Shown piece after piece: positions 50,721 to 61,621 of a DNA stretch of 64,000 bases. Every line of letters begins with the position of its first letter. Position 1 is the first letter of the stretch. The stretch is taken from the NCBI GenBank assembly GCA_029582265.1, contig CM055819.1, positions 8,182,135 through 8,246,134 of the forward strand, given 5' to 3'. Position numbers and translations under genes: made by a program. The notes beneath the pieces were generated by a model. The model was not told the origin of the DNA and did no database searches. It saw only the letters and a list, made by a program, of their open reading frames with translations. Source of the DNA: Zoroaster sp. YZ-2022. Lineage: Eukaryota > Echinodermata > Asteroidea > Forcipulatida > Zoroasteridae.

Positions 50721-51523
50721 TCTGAAAACACAGACAGGACAATTAAAAAGCACTGCTGTCAATCTCTTTTTTTGGGGGGGGGGGGGAGGGGGATCAGAAT
50801 GCTTCACAACAAATGCTGCAATAGCATTGTGACTGGCTAGCTCTACATGTGTATTCATGTATTGACTGTGTAAATATTGGCCAATCCAGTGAGGAGGGAT
50901 GGCAAGGTACCCACTCCCCCTTTTTTAATAAATTTTCCATAGGTTTTTGTTTTTACCTCATTTTTTGACAGTTGGATCTGCCTCTTGGATCTGCCTTTAT
51001 TTTATTTACTTGAACTCCTCAAGTCACATTGTGCTTTGATTACACTCTGACATGTATTATAAGACCTTCAGGTGACTTTAGCCCTTTTCACACGACAAAC
51101 GCAAACTAGGGTCCTTGGTCTCGGGCGCCAGTTGTATTGACCACGGACGTTGGTCAAACTCGGATACGACCTTTCACACGGCGAAGAAACCAACGTCCCG
51201 TGTCACATAGCCTTCGTCTTTTGGGGTGTCAAAGGTCAACATTGTTTATAGTGCAGTTAACTGGTATCCGCACAGCTAGCGTGGAATCGCTATTGCATGT
51301 ATTGATTACCATTCATTTTCCCGCGCTATTGTATTGTATGTTTATTGTTAGCGTCCGTCCTCTCTCTCTCTACCACTCTCACAGCTCAGTGCAAAACATG
51401 GTGAAAAACGATACAGAATCGGTAATTTTTGAGCAAATGTCCAAAACTTCATCGAAGAAAAAAAACCAAAAGCGGAAATGTTGTTTTGACGTTTTCTACA
51501 CATTAAACTTAGCAACAAAAGCA

Positions 51524-52678
51524 TCTATACTATAATGATCGTTAAGTCGCCATCTTTGTTAGTGCAAACACGGGGCGCCGCCATCTTTGTTTCAGGGCGC
51601 CGCCATGTTTTTTTCAGGGCGCCGCCATGTTTCTTTCAGGGCGCCGCCATGTTTCGCGTCAACTGGCGCCCGCACCCTGCTGAATTGATGCGTCCTGGGG
51701 TCAATTTCGGGGTACCCGTGGGTTGGGGTCTGCGTTGTTGGTGTTCCGACGTCTACCCGCGATTGCGTGGATTGCGTGCAACGGCAGCCGGACACCCGCA
51801 ATGATCGTTAAGCTTGGTCGGGTGACTTCGCGGCTATCCTCGGTGATCGAGGGGTCGGGCGGGGTGCCAGATGAGGCGAACACTCCCTGACTGCTGTGGT
51901 TCGAGATGTCTGGTTGGCTGTTTCAGACGGACCCCCTGATTGGTCTTATTTTTCATCAATGAACTCCGTACCTACACGTGACCTTTGTGCTCAAAAGACA
52001 ATTTTCATCAACATTTACAACACACGTTTGGAATGTTTGTTGTTTTTGTTGTTTGATAATAAAACAATAAAATACCAAACATCCGTAAACATTTTTAATC
52101 AACATGAGCAACATTGGTTGGGTTACTCCGCGGCTTTCGGTGAGCGTTGGTCGAGGAGGCCGGGTGCCACATACCACGAACAGTACCGAACTGCCGCGTT
52201 GCGAAATGTCTGATTCTCTGTTTCAGACGGACCTCCTGATTGGTCGGTAATGACGTCGGTGTGTCGACTCGACTCTTTGTTGATGCATTTATTTCGCGTA
52301 GCTCTTTAGTCCTAGGTCTTAGGGACGTGACCAAGAGCTACGATTATCACAGCTATCTCCAAACATCAATAAACAATTTTAATCAACATGATCAACATTT
52401 ACAAAACCCTTTTTGTTGTTTGATATTTGATAATAAATACCAAACATCAATTAACCTCAGTACCCATGTAATACTTTTGAAAGCCTGTAGTATCCAGACG
52501 CCATGTCCTCGATTGTGTACAAAGTCTATGGAGAGTTCAGTGCACTTTCAAATAATTTCTTAACACAATGTGAATTATTTCTCAGTCCCAGATTCATGTC
52601 TTTTTGGAGAGTTCACTGCATTTTCAAAGTAAAGTTTAACACAATTTAAATTATTTCTCAGTCCCAGATTCATATAAT
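51524..52678 (+). repeat. Helitron 5' half, tandem copy 1
   Basis: Nearly identical to 52,685-53,837 (offset 1,161 bp), including the TCTATACTATAATG terminus. Differences seen are a handful of single-base changes and indels. Each copy contains four 22-bp units with GGGCGCCGCCAT (51,574-51,657) and two diverged ~300-bp modules (for example TTTCAGACGGACC at about 51,925 and 52,225). Confidence 0.93.
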
Positions 52679-52684
52679 CTTCTA

Positions 52685-53837
52685 TCTATACTATAATGAT
52701 CGTTAAGTCGCCATCTTTGTTAGTGCAAACACGGGGCGCCGCCATCTTTGTTTCAGGGCGCCGCCATGTTTTTTTCAGGGCGCCGCCATGTTTCTTTCAG
52801 GGCGCCGCCATGTTTCGCGTGAACTGGCGCCCGCACCCTGCTGAATTGATGCGTCCTGGGGTCAATTTCGGGGTACCCGTGGGTTGGGGTCTGCGTTGTT
52901 GGTGTTCCGACGTCTACCCGCGATTGCGTGGATTGCGTGCAACGGCAGCCGGACACCCGCAATGATCGTTAAGCTTGGTCGGGTGACTTCGCGGCTATCC
53001 TCGGTGATCGAGGGGTCGGGCGGGGTGCCAGATGAGGCGAACACTCCTGACTGCTGTGGTTCGAGATGTCTGGTTGGCTGTTTCAGACGGACCCCCTGAT
53101 TGGTCTTATTTTTCATCAATGAACTCCGTACCTACACGTGACCTTTGTGCTCAAAAGACAATTTTCATCAACATTTACAACACACGTTTGGAATGTTTGT
53201 TGTTTTTGTTGTTTGATAATAAAACAATAAAATACCAAACATCCGTAAACATTTTAATCAACATGAGCAACATTGGTTGGGTTACTCCGCGGCTTTCGGT
53301 GAGCGTTGGTCGAGGAGGCCGGGTGCCACATACCACGAACAGTACCGAACTGCCGCGTTGCGAAATGTCTGATTCTCTGTTTCAGACGGACCTCCTGATT
53401 GGTCGGTAATGACGTCGGTGTGTCGACTCGACTCTTTGTTGATGCATTTATTTCGCGTAGCTCTTTTAGTCCTAGGTCTTAGGGACGTGACCAAGAGCTA
53501 CGATTATCACAGCTATCTCCAAACATCAATAAACAATTTTAATCAACATGATCAACATTTACAACACCCTTTTTGTTGTTTGATATTTGATAATAAATAC
53601 CAAACATCAATTAACCTCAGTACCCATGTAATACTTTTGAAAGCCTGTAGTATCCAGACGCCATGTCCTCGATTGTGTACAAAGTCTATGGAGAGTTCAG
53701 TGCACTTTCAAATAATTTCTTAACACAATGTGAATTATTTCTCAGTCCCAGATTCATGTCTTTTGGAGAGTTCACTGCATTTTCAAAGTAAAGTTTAACA
53801 CAATTTAAATTATTTCTCAGTCCCAGATTCATATAAT
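52685..53837 (+). repeat. Helitron 5' half, tandem copy 2
   Basis: Second copy of the Helitron 5' segment, again beginning TCTATACTATAATG, separated from copy 1 by six bases (CTTCTA). Sequence from 53,838 to 54,720 is single-copy and leads to the 3' hairpin. Confidence 0.93.
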
Positions 53838-54693
53838 ATATATTATAAGATATATTATAATATAGGCCCTATGTTATAATATATATTTTATAGCAGTTCT
53901 GTATTCCTCAGCTTGCTGATTTGTGAAAACAATTTTCAACCGATGAAATAGGGACTCTGACCTTTGATTTTACATACATAGAGTAAAACTTGAACTGTTA
54001 GAAAAGCCCAAAATGATTTCACAATTGCCAGTGTAGATACCATCAGTCTTTCAACTTTGAGGTAATATAAAACGATTTCAGATCTGACAATCACAACAGC
54101 TTATGCACTTAGGTTTCAGGACATTTCTCACACAAAACAATTTTGGGAATCTTTTCTCCCAATTTTGAATATTTTAAAAGGTTTTAAAACCTACAGCGCC
54201 ATGGCAACAATTTAAACTCAAACTGCGTCCTATTTTATATTAAGGGGTGGGGGCCTCAGGAAACAGTGCAGATTTCATCTGCAAATTTAATGTTATTCAT
54301 ATTTATTTCCCCTTTTTCATGACTTGAAGGGCCATGCAATCAATTTCCAAAAGAGACATTTTGTGCACATATCTGTGTCTGAACTGTACGAAAATACTAG
54401 GATACCCGTTTTCTGTGTACATGTATTTCTTTTCAGTACATTTATTTATTCAATATTCACTGTCCTACCATGTTAAAAACCCGAGGGCGCTGTTGTGTTA
54501 TGTCACTGTGACTTTTACATGCCCCCCGCTCAAAAATTAACCAATCACCAAGCTCATTCTACAAAATGATGACCCTTGAGTGCCCCCTGCAAATTAGACC
54601 CCGTTACCCCATATTACATTACATAAACCAGCAAAGAAGTCGGCACAAAACCCGCAACATTTAATACTCACACATCACCCACACCTAGCGGGT

Positions 54694-54710
54694 GCCGCGC
54701 GAAGCGCGGC
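54694..54710 (+). other. Helitron 3' hairpin
   Basis: 7-bp GC stem, GAA loop, located 10 bases before the terminal CTAG. This is the usual position of the Helitron termination hairpin. Confidence 0.85.
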
Positions 54711-55106
54711 ATCCCGCTAGTCATCATTAACTGTTCGGGCGTCGCCATCTTGATTTAAAGGGGAAATTTTCTTCTTGCGCGCATGCGTGGTAGCTCTCGC
54801 GAAACAATGGTCCTTGGTCTCTGTGCGGTTTGTTCATTCACACGGCCTATCGTGGTGAACTTTCACAACGGTGTTTTTTTGTTGCTGGTCTTGTTTTGTT
54901 GTTGCAGAGCAGAGGTACATTTCACACGAAGTGTATTTGACAACGTTGTGTTCTTAGGACCATGGACCCCTTGCTTATTTCCCTCGTGTGAAAAGGGCTT
55001 TTGACTTGACTTTTTGTACATCATTTTCTTGAAAACAAATCAAAATTTTGAAACTTTTCAAAATAAATTTGGTGTAAAAATCTTAATTTGGGATATAATT
55101 CTTTTC

Positions 55107-55225
55107 TTTCTTATACCTTTTAGTCTTAATTCAAGGAGTTGTAACCAAGCTGCTCGTAGCTGCATGACTGCTGACAGAATGTGCTCAGCTGTGTCAACAT
55201 CAGGAATAGTAAACTCAATCCATTC
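55107..55225 (-). CDS. Candidate host-gene exon 1 (hypothetical protein)
   Basis: Minus-strand open stretch starting MFVFHEWIEFTIPDV (ATG at about 55,225; an in-frame TAA lies just upstream) and continuing through an amphipathic helix, AEHILSAVMQLRAAWLQLLE. It ends at an AAAAG-GTATAAG donor in phase 1, which fits the acceptor at about 50,720. The intervening 4.4-kb intron contains the 51,080-54,999 transposon and its nested Helitron. Two phase-matched exons with decent splice signals support a small real gene, or part of one, of unknown family. Confidence 0.35.
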
Positions 55226-55386
55226 ATGAAACACAAACATAACAGACCTTTATCACTGTGAAGACATCATGTTTATTCTTTCACACAAATCCAAAGGACA
55301 GAATATATGGAAGGAATATATATTATTTCCTTTTATATATTGAGATATAACACTATAATTGTATTGTATAATTGTACAGGGAATGT

Positions 55387-57113
55387 ATGGCCAAAACAAA
55401 GTCTCTGGTTTCTGGTCTGCACTCATCTAGTATGGCCAAAACAAAGTCTCTGGTTTCTGGTCTGCGCTCATCTAGTATGGCCAAAACAAAGTCTCTAGTT
55501 TCTGGTCTGCGCTCATCTAGTATGGCCAAAACAAAGTCTCTGGTTTCTGGTCTGCGCTCATCTAGTATGGCCAAAACAAAGTCTCTGGTTTCTGGCCTGC
55601 GCTCATCTAGTATGGCCAAAACAAAGTCTCTGGTTTCTGGTCTGCGCTCATCTAGTATGGCCAAAACAAAGTCTCTGGTTTCTGGTCTGCGCTCATCTAG
55701 TATGGCCAAAACAAAGTCTCTGGTTTCTGGTCTGCACTCATCTAGTATGGCCAAAACAAAGTCTCTGGTTTCTGGTCTGCGCTCATCTTGTATGGCCAAA
55801 ACAAAGTCTCTGGTTTCTGGTCTGCGCTCATCTTGTATGGCCAAAACAAAGTCTCTGGTTTCTGGTCTGCGCTCATCTTGTATGGCCAAAACAAAGTCTC
55901 TGGTTTCTGGCCTGCGCTCATCTAGTATGGCCAAAACAAAGTCTCTGGTTTCTGGTCTGCGCTCATCTAGTATGGCCAAAACAAAGTCTCTGGTTTCTGG
56001 CCTGCGCTCATCTAGTATGGCCAAAACAAAGTCTCTGGTTTCTGGCCTGCGCTCATCTAGTATGGCCAAAACAAAGTCTCTGGTTTCTGGTCTGCGCTCA
56101 TCTAGTATGGCCAAAACAAAGTCTCTGGTTTCTGGTCTGCGCTCATCTAGTATGGCCAAAACAAAGTCTCTGGTTTCTGGTCTGCGCTCATCTTGTATGG
56201 CCAAAACAAAGTCTCTGGTTTCTGGTCTGCACTCATCTAGTATGGCCAAAACAAAGTCTCTGGTTTCTGGTCTGCACTCATCTAGTATGGCCAAAACAAA
56301 GTCTCTGGTTTCTGGTCTGCGCTCATCTTGTATGGCCAAAACAAAGTCTCTGGTTTCTGGCCTGCGCTCATCTAGTATGGCCAAAACAAAGTCTCTGGTT
56401 TCTGGTCTGCGCTCATCTAGTATGGCCAAAACAAAGTCTCTGGTTTCTGGTCTGCGCTCATCTAGTATGGTCAGAACAAAGTCTCTGGTTTCTGGTCTGC
56501 ACTCATCTTGTATGGCCAAAACAAAGTCTCTGATTTCTGGCCTGCGCTCATCTAGTATGGCCAAAACAAAGTCTCTGGTTTCTGGTCTGCACTCATCTAG
56601 TATGGCCAAAACAAAGTCTCTGGTTTCTGGTCTGCGCTCATCTAGTATGGTCAGAACAAAGTCTCTGGTTTCTGGTCTGCGCTCATCTAGTACGGCCAAA
56701 ACAAAGTCTCTGGTTTCTGGTCTGCGCTCATCTAGTACGGTCAGAACAAAGTCTCTGGTTTCTGGTCTGCGCTCATCTAGTATGGCCAAAACAAAGTCTC
56801 TGGTTTCTGGTCTGCACTCGATCATCTAGTATGGCCAAAACAAAGTCTCTGGTTTCTGGTCTGCGCTCATCTAGTATGGCCAAAACAAAGTCTCTGGTTT
56901 CTGGTCTGCGCTCATCTATAGTATGGCCAAAACAAAGTCTCTGGTTTCTGGTCTGCGCTCATCTAGTATGGCCAAAACAAAGTCTCTGGTTTCTGGTCTG
57001 CGCTCATATAGTATGGCCAAAACAAAGTCTCTGGTTTCTGGTCTGCGCTCATCTAGTATGGCCAAAACAAAGTCTCTGGTTTCTGGTCTGCACTCATCTA
57101 GTATGGCCAAAAG
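55387..57113. repeat. 45-bp minisatellite, 38 units plus a partial
   Basis: Unit begins ATGGCCAAAACAAAGTCTCT and ends CTCATCTAGT, repeated from 55,387 to 57,103 with only a few recurring substitutions (GCGCTC/GCACTC, TCTAGT/TCTTGT, GGTCTG/GGCCTG, GCCAAA/GTCAGA). A 4-bp insertion near 56,820 and a 2-bp insertion near 56,918 shift the frame. Since 45 is a multiple of three and no stop falls in several frames, long frames appear on both strands (plus: MAKTKSLVSGLRSSS repeats; minus: ILDERRPETRDFVLA repeats). There is no start context, splice signal or non-repetitive domain to support a protein. Confidence 0.95.
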
Positions 57114-57194
57114 ATTGCCTGAGACCCGCGCATCAGCTTTTTTAATTTTCTTTTTTGCTGGATCGATTGGAGTTCACAGGGGTATGAAAGTTTA

Positions 57195-57430
57195 ATAATA
57201 CTAATAATAATAATATATAGCACACGTATCCACCAAACTGGTGCTCAAGGCGCATTACATTATTACCCCTGCTCATCAGGCGCATAAATCATTCCTGAAA
57301 CCATCTCAGCTCCCTGGGGAATATATGCAGCTCAATTGCTGCCATTTTGGCGCATATAGGGCTAATCAAACACAACAACCAACTCTGCCCTCACAGGTAC
57401 CGATTGTCAGGACTGATGTCATACCATGAA
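57195..57430. repeat. Possible dispersed repeat (SINE- or LINE-tail-like)
   Basis: AT-rich (TAA)n-like start followed by GTGCTCAAGGCGCATTACA, CATCTCAGCTCCCTGGGGAA and similar phrases that I associate with a dispersed repeat common in marine invertebrate genomes. No clear ends or target duplication were seen, so the call rests on recall only. Confidence 0.3.
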
Positions 57431-57934
57431 TTATTTATTCATTATGCTTGTAATTTTGTTTTATTTGTTACTTGTTTGCTTCTTTTCTTTCCAGCCTTTG
57501 TAACTCTAAGACTGAGACGAGTTTATGTTTATTTTTGCTTGAATAAAACCTACCAACACATGGTCTATTTTTTGTTGTTTATTGAGCCATGGTATAAATA
57601 GAGCCCTTTTCACACGAGCACCGATAACAAAGGTCCTTGGTCATGGGCGCCAGTTGTCTGTCGCCTCGGTCGTTTGCGATTTTTAAACAAACTTTCACAC
57701 GACTCACGCCAAAACTAACGTCCCTCGTTTTCCACGGAGGGTCAAAGGTCATGATTGTGTAATCCAATATTTCACTGGTACTGCGCGCAGAGCTTATTCA
57801 CTGAACGCTTTCTTCTACGTTACCAGTGGTATTCCCGCGAAGATAATAGCATTGTGCCAAGTCTAACGTTACTTTCTCCCACATTTTGTTTTCATTTCCT
57901 TCCCATTTCCCGACAATTTTATTCTCGTTTTATT

Positions 57935-58144
57935 ATGGATATCGAATCAAGTATACTTGCAACAATTCAGACGGATTCACAGAGCCAGATTTCTAATGTA
58001 AGGCCATCCAACGAGAAAAATAAACATGTCCGGGCCAAGAAAGTCTCTTGGAGTTACGATGAAACCGTTTCATTCACTGATCAACAACGTGGACGTACAA
58101 GTTGTTTACCAACACACATCCGGGATTATTGCAAGCTGATCTAG
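57935..58144 (+). pseudogene. Fragment of transposon protein, possible SANT/Myb-like start
   Basis: 69-codon frame beginning MDIESSILATIQTDSQ with a basic stretch and KKVSWSYDETVSF, which resembles the opening of Myb/SANT-like DNA-binding domains (conserved W and acidic DE/ET). It breaks off before the other conserved helices. PIF/Harbinger elements encode such a protein alongside their nuclease, and the position just inside the TIR fits. No nuclease was found. The match is short and the call is tentative. Confidence 0.35.
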
Positions 58145-58891
58145 TGACGCGTTCTGCGCATGCGAAATGATACCGCCAAAGCAAGGGTCCCCTGAATTAG
58201 AATTAGAATTAAAATCTTTATTCATCCTCAAGGGAAATTTTACACTCGCACATAGAACAGCTATACAATTAACCCTCCTACACATGGAGGCCACTCCGAT
58301 CCACAAAATTCTGCTCTTGTGCAACCTTCAATACATACATGTACAGTGTACAAGCCTGCTGTCCTTTCCATGTAATCTTACAAAATCAACTGTGTGCTAC
58401 CCAAGGCCACTGTAAATGTTTGAAAAATTAGTATGGCCTACAATGTATCAATGGGAAACCACTTTAACCCTGCAATCTCAGTGGTGTGACAGTGCACAGT
58501 AACCATAGGAGGCCACTGGCAACAGCTAATGGCTTGGAGTGGCCTGAATGGGTTGTTTCAAGAATTGCACTGATTGTAGGAGGGGTTAAAGATTACATCA
58601 ATACATGTACATAGAAAAAAATAATATACATTCAAGATAATCACAATACATACATACTGTAACCACAAATACTACATAAAATTGCATTTGGTATTAGGAC
58701 TATAGGACTTTAAAATATGGCTATACACGAGACTTCAATAATCAACGTTTAAAATTAGCATTATAACATTTAATTGCACGCGGAACAAATGAATCCCGAT
58801 ATCGGTTAGTTCTCAGGATCGGGAGTCTAAGTCTACGCCTGTCCTACATTGAACACAGAGCTGACCATAAAGGGGATGACTCTGGTGATTC

Positions 58892-59830
58892 TTAACTGAC
58901 TCCAACTTGCTTTGCAAGACGCACTGATAGACCGAGTCTACTAACCTCTTGAGCTTCCCCAATCAACCGCCCAGCCCGCTTTATCACCCTGTCAATTCTG
59001 TCCCTTTCCATTTTACTTACATTTCCACCCCAGCAGATCAAACAATAACGCCAAACATTACATAAAATTGAGTTATAAAACAACATTAAAATTTCAGTTC
59101 GGACATTAAAAGTAGCCATTTTACGTAGACAGTAACTCCCAGTATTTAGCTTTTTGATTAGTGTCCACATGATCTCCCAGGTAAGCTTATCATTCAATGT
59201 AACACCCAAATATTTATATGTCCTGGTTCGTTCCACTTCAATGCCTCTGATAGTAACTGGGGCTGGAGCCCTCACATTTTTCCGAAAATCAATCACCATC
59301 TCTTTTGTTTTTGATACATTCAATTCAAGGAAGTTCTGTTCACATACTTCAACAAAGGCTTCAACCTGCTGGAGATATATATATGCTCTATCATCATCTC
59401 TGTCGATCAGTCCGACCATGGCGGAATCATCGGCAAATCTGATAAGCGGGCACATCTCCATGCATGATCTAATATCTGCAGTATACAACGTAAATAAAAA
59501 CGGTACAGCAACGGTACGCTGGGGTGCTCCAGTGTTAGAAACAATGGTTAGAGATCGAATAGAAGAGGTCAATTTAACAAACTGTGTACGATTCGTAAGA
59601 TAATCCATGATCCATTCTATTAAATCAAAAGGTATGACTGCCAAATTAATCAATTTCTGTATTAAAACATGTGGCTGTATAGTATTGAAAGCAGAAGAAA
59701 AATAAAAAAACATTAACCTTGCAGAATGGCCAGACCTAGTATTTTCAAGATGAGAATAAACTTTATCCAATAATAATACAGCATCCTCACCACTTCGCTT
59801 GCTTTGATATGCAAATTGCAAAGGATCCAA
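58892..59830 (-). pseudogene. LINE reverse transcriptase domain
   Basis: 312-codon frame with DPLQFAYQSKRSGEDAV, then FSSAFNTIQPHVLIQKL (palm motif A region), a TGAPQRTVAVPFLFTLY block standing where CR1/L2 enzymes have GxPQGxVLSPLLF, the catalytic IRFADDSAMVGL, LNVSKTKEMVIDFRK, and YKYLGVTLNDKLTWE. The order and wording match CR1/L2-type enzymes well known from fish and invertebrates. The changed PQG block, the missing N-terminus and separation from the endonuclease by frame changes mark it as inactive. Confidence 0.88.
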
Positions 59831-59929
59831 AAAAGGTACGACAAATGGTTTAAACTAAAGTGATTAAGAAATATCCGCTCACAGGTACTGAAGTCAATGC
59901 AACTGGTCTAAGATCATTTGAACAGGTAA

Positions 59930-60580
59930 TCACAGATTTCTTCGGCACAGGAACAATACAAGACCGTTTCCATAAAACTGGGATAGACCGGCTACTAAAA
60001 GACAAATTAAATATGAGAGTTTGTCTGGCCCGGCTGCATTTGATATATTCAATTTGGAAAAAAGCCGACGAACCTCTTCCTCACTAGTTTCCAAGCCAAA
60101 TTCTGAATTGTCAGAATTACGGAGGATTTCCCTGAGATTTTGACATTCAACCAAAAAATCATTATTATCAAAACGGTTAAAAAATTCATTCAACTCATCT
60201 GCATATGCAGCACTTAACTTTGGAAAATTGCACAATTTTGATTTACCGTTAGAGTATTCACTCATGAAATGCATGCCCTCCCAAGCTCGTTTCATATTTC
60301 CAGTAAAATGCTCTTCAATTTTGTCACGATAGGTGGCTTTCTCTGCTTTAATAACACGCTTGAGATCTTTTTGCACCTTAACCAATTCCTCTGATTTTCC
60401 TTTTCCAAACAGCCCCTTCTTTCTGTTAATAACCTGTTTGACCTTTTTAGTGATCCATGGCTTATTATTAGGAAAGACCTTAATTTGTTTACACGGAATA
60501 ACAGTGTCAACACAAAAATTTATGTAGTCTGATATTGTTTCCGCCAGTTCATCAAGATTATCACAAGATGACACGAACAT
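59930..60580 (-). pseudogene. LINE ORF2 middle segment (between endonuclease and RT)
   Basis: 216-codon frame on the same strand as the RT, with a FPNNKPWITKKVKQVINRKK segment and a typical RT entry motif, KLNISNAAGPDKLS, at its end. CR1/L2 proteins have W(I/M)T..VK between endonuclease and RT, and GPD before the palm. It joins the 58,892-59,830 frame only through a frameshift and some missing sequence. Confidence 0.8.
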
Positions 60581-60613
60581 ATCCCAGTCTGTACAGTCAA
60601 GTGAAGCCTGAAG

Positions 60614-61182
60614 TTATTCCATTGCATCGTCGTTCCACTGTTGAACCGTAACACGTTTAGGCTTTACCCTCTGAACGAGAGGCCTGTATTTGTGTAGTAA
60701 ATGTATCAAATTGTGATCAGCTCTTCCCAGCTTCGGCAGTTGAACAGCTGTATAACCGTCCTTCACATTAGAGTAGCACAAATCCAAGGTTGCCTGACCA
60801 TGGGTTTGGCACGTGACGTGTTGATAATGATGCACGCTGCTTTTTTCCCAGAGTACAATGATTGAAATCACCGTTAATCAACATAACAGTCAGGTGCAGC
60901 TTGCTTAAGCATGGATGACTTCGGTTAATTCCAATGCAGTACTCATGACTACGTGCGAGAACTCCCGCGGTAGATAATATGGACGCAAACTAACTGTTTA
61001 AATTTCCCAAATTTTCGGAGCATGAGTAACGCGTTATTAGGGTGGCACCAACGCTCATTGATGTACACACATACACCTCCACCAGATTTTTTCCCTGAAT
61101 CAACAGTACGGTCTCCTCTCAATACCTTGAAGCCGTCTATAGAAACATGAATATCCAATAGCCATGTCTCTGTAAAGGACAA
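60614..61182 (-). pseudogene. LINE endonuclease remnant
   Basis: Two broken frames: 61,182-60,949 (FTETWLLD, a GGGVCVYIN motif) and 60,871-60,614 (TLDLCYSNVKDGY, LGRADHNLIHL). TETWL, GGGV and the terminal SDHN-like ADHN are hallmark blocks of the apurinic-type endonuclease of CR1/L2 LINEs. Stops and frame changes separate them. Confidence 0.8.
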
Positions 61183-61493
61183 CAGGCAGCCATTCTTATA
61201 AACTCCTGCAAATATTTCACATTGGCGGACAATTCATCAATCTTGTTGTTCAATGATTGTACATTTCCCATGATTGTACATTTGGGCGCACTGAGCGTTT
61301 CACAACGACCTATCGTGGCGATTTTAACATCGATGCGATTTTTTGGAGGTCTCGATCTCTGTTATAAATAACGAGGGTCCGTGGTAATTACTTAACAAGG
61401 ATAGCTTTCACACGACTGGGATTTGCTATTTTTTAACATGGATGCGATTTTTAGTCAAGGTCCCTTGTTAAAACGGTCTTGTGTGAAAGGGCC

Positions 61494-61621
61494 TTATGTA
61501 TATATGTATATATGTATATGTATATATATATATACACACACATATACACACACAAGGACAAAGGAAAGAACAATAGATGTCTCCACAAGGAAGCATTGTG
61601 AGTGTGTGTGTGTGTGTGTGT
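61494..61621. repeat. TA/CA/GT microsatellite stretch
   Basis: TATGTATATA-type repeats run into CACACA, then a short unique stretch and (GT)n ending at 61,621, where the hairpin units begin. Confidence 0.9.

Larger units (their letters stand above)
51524..54720 (+). mobile_element. Non-autonomous Helitron, 3.2 kb
   Basis: Starts TCTATACTATAATGATCG at 51,524 and ends CTAG at 54,720, with host A immediately before and T immediately after, i.e. insertion into AT as Helitrons do. Ten bases before the end is a perfect hairpin, GCCGCGC-GAA-GCGCGGC (54,694-54,710). It sits inside a larger near-palindrome (54,685-54,720) whose outer arm is CTAGCGGG. There is no Rep/helicase coding capacity. The 5' 1.16 kb is present twice in tandem. 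It lies inside the TIR element at 51,080-54,999. Confidence 0.85.
51080..54999. mobile_element. TIR DNA transposon remnant, copy 1 (Harbinger-like?), carrying a Helitron
   Basis: Left end AGCCCTTTTCACACGA (51,080) and right end TCGTGTGAAAAGGGCT (54,999) form a perfect 16-bp TIR with looser similarity further in (GGTCCTTGGTC against GACCATGGACC). Flanks TTT/TTT allow a 3-bp duplication. Inner TTTCACACG-type motifs recur. The left arm is homologous to that of the second copy at 57,601. An open stretch beginning near 51,398 (MVKNDTESVIFEQ, then Lys-rich) is cut off by the Helitron at 51,524. The PIF/Harbinger assignment is tentative: it rests on the possible 3-bp duplication and the SANT-like exon in copy 2. 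Confidence 0.65.
58191..61270 (-). mobile_element. CR1/L2-like LINE, decayed, inserted in TIR element copy 2
   Basis: The 3' end on the minus strand reads TTTCCCTTGAGGATGAATAA followed by AG and a short tandem (TAATTC)n tail at 58,191-58,215, the usual CR1/L2 ending. Coding remnants run from endonuclease (about 61,180) to reverse transcriptase (58,892). The 5' end is truncated or not located, near 61,270. Different in sequence from the LINE at 32-36 kb, so two families are present. Confidence 0.85.
57601..61493. mobile_element. TIR DNA transposon remnant, copy 2 (Harbinger-like?), carrying a LINE
   Basis: Left end GAGCCCTTTTCACACGAG and right end CTTGTGTGAAAGGGCC (imperfect inverted match). 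The first ~150 bp resemble copy 1 (GGTCCTTGGTC, GGGCGCCAGTTGT, GTCAAAGGTCA), and the right arm shares CCTATCGTGG with copy 1. Internal TTTCACACGAC motifs recur near both ends. The flanking 3-mers ATA/TTA do not match exactly, so the duplication is uncertain. The interior is largely replaced by the LINE at about 58,191-61,270. Confidence 0.6.

Noticed and set aside
51535..51804. 89-codon frame at the Helitron 5' end (and its twin at 52,696-52,965)
   Set aside because: Duplicated with the Helitron segment, built on the 22-bp repeats, with an overlapping antisense frame and no recognised domain.
55353..56829. 490- and 485-codon repeat proteins on opposite strands
   Set aside because: Both arise from a 45-bp unit lacking stops. 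There is no non-repetitive domain, intron signal or start context, so it is listed as a minisatellite.
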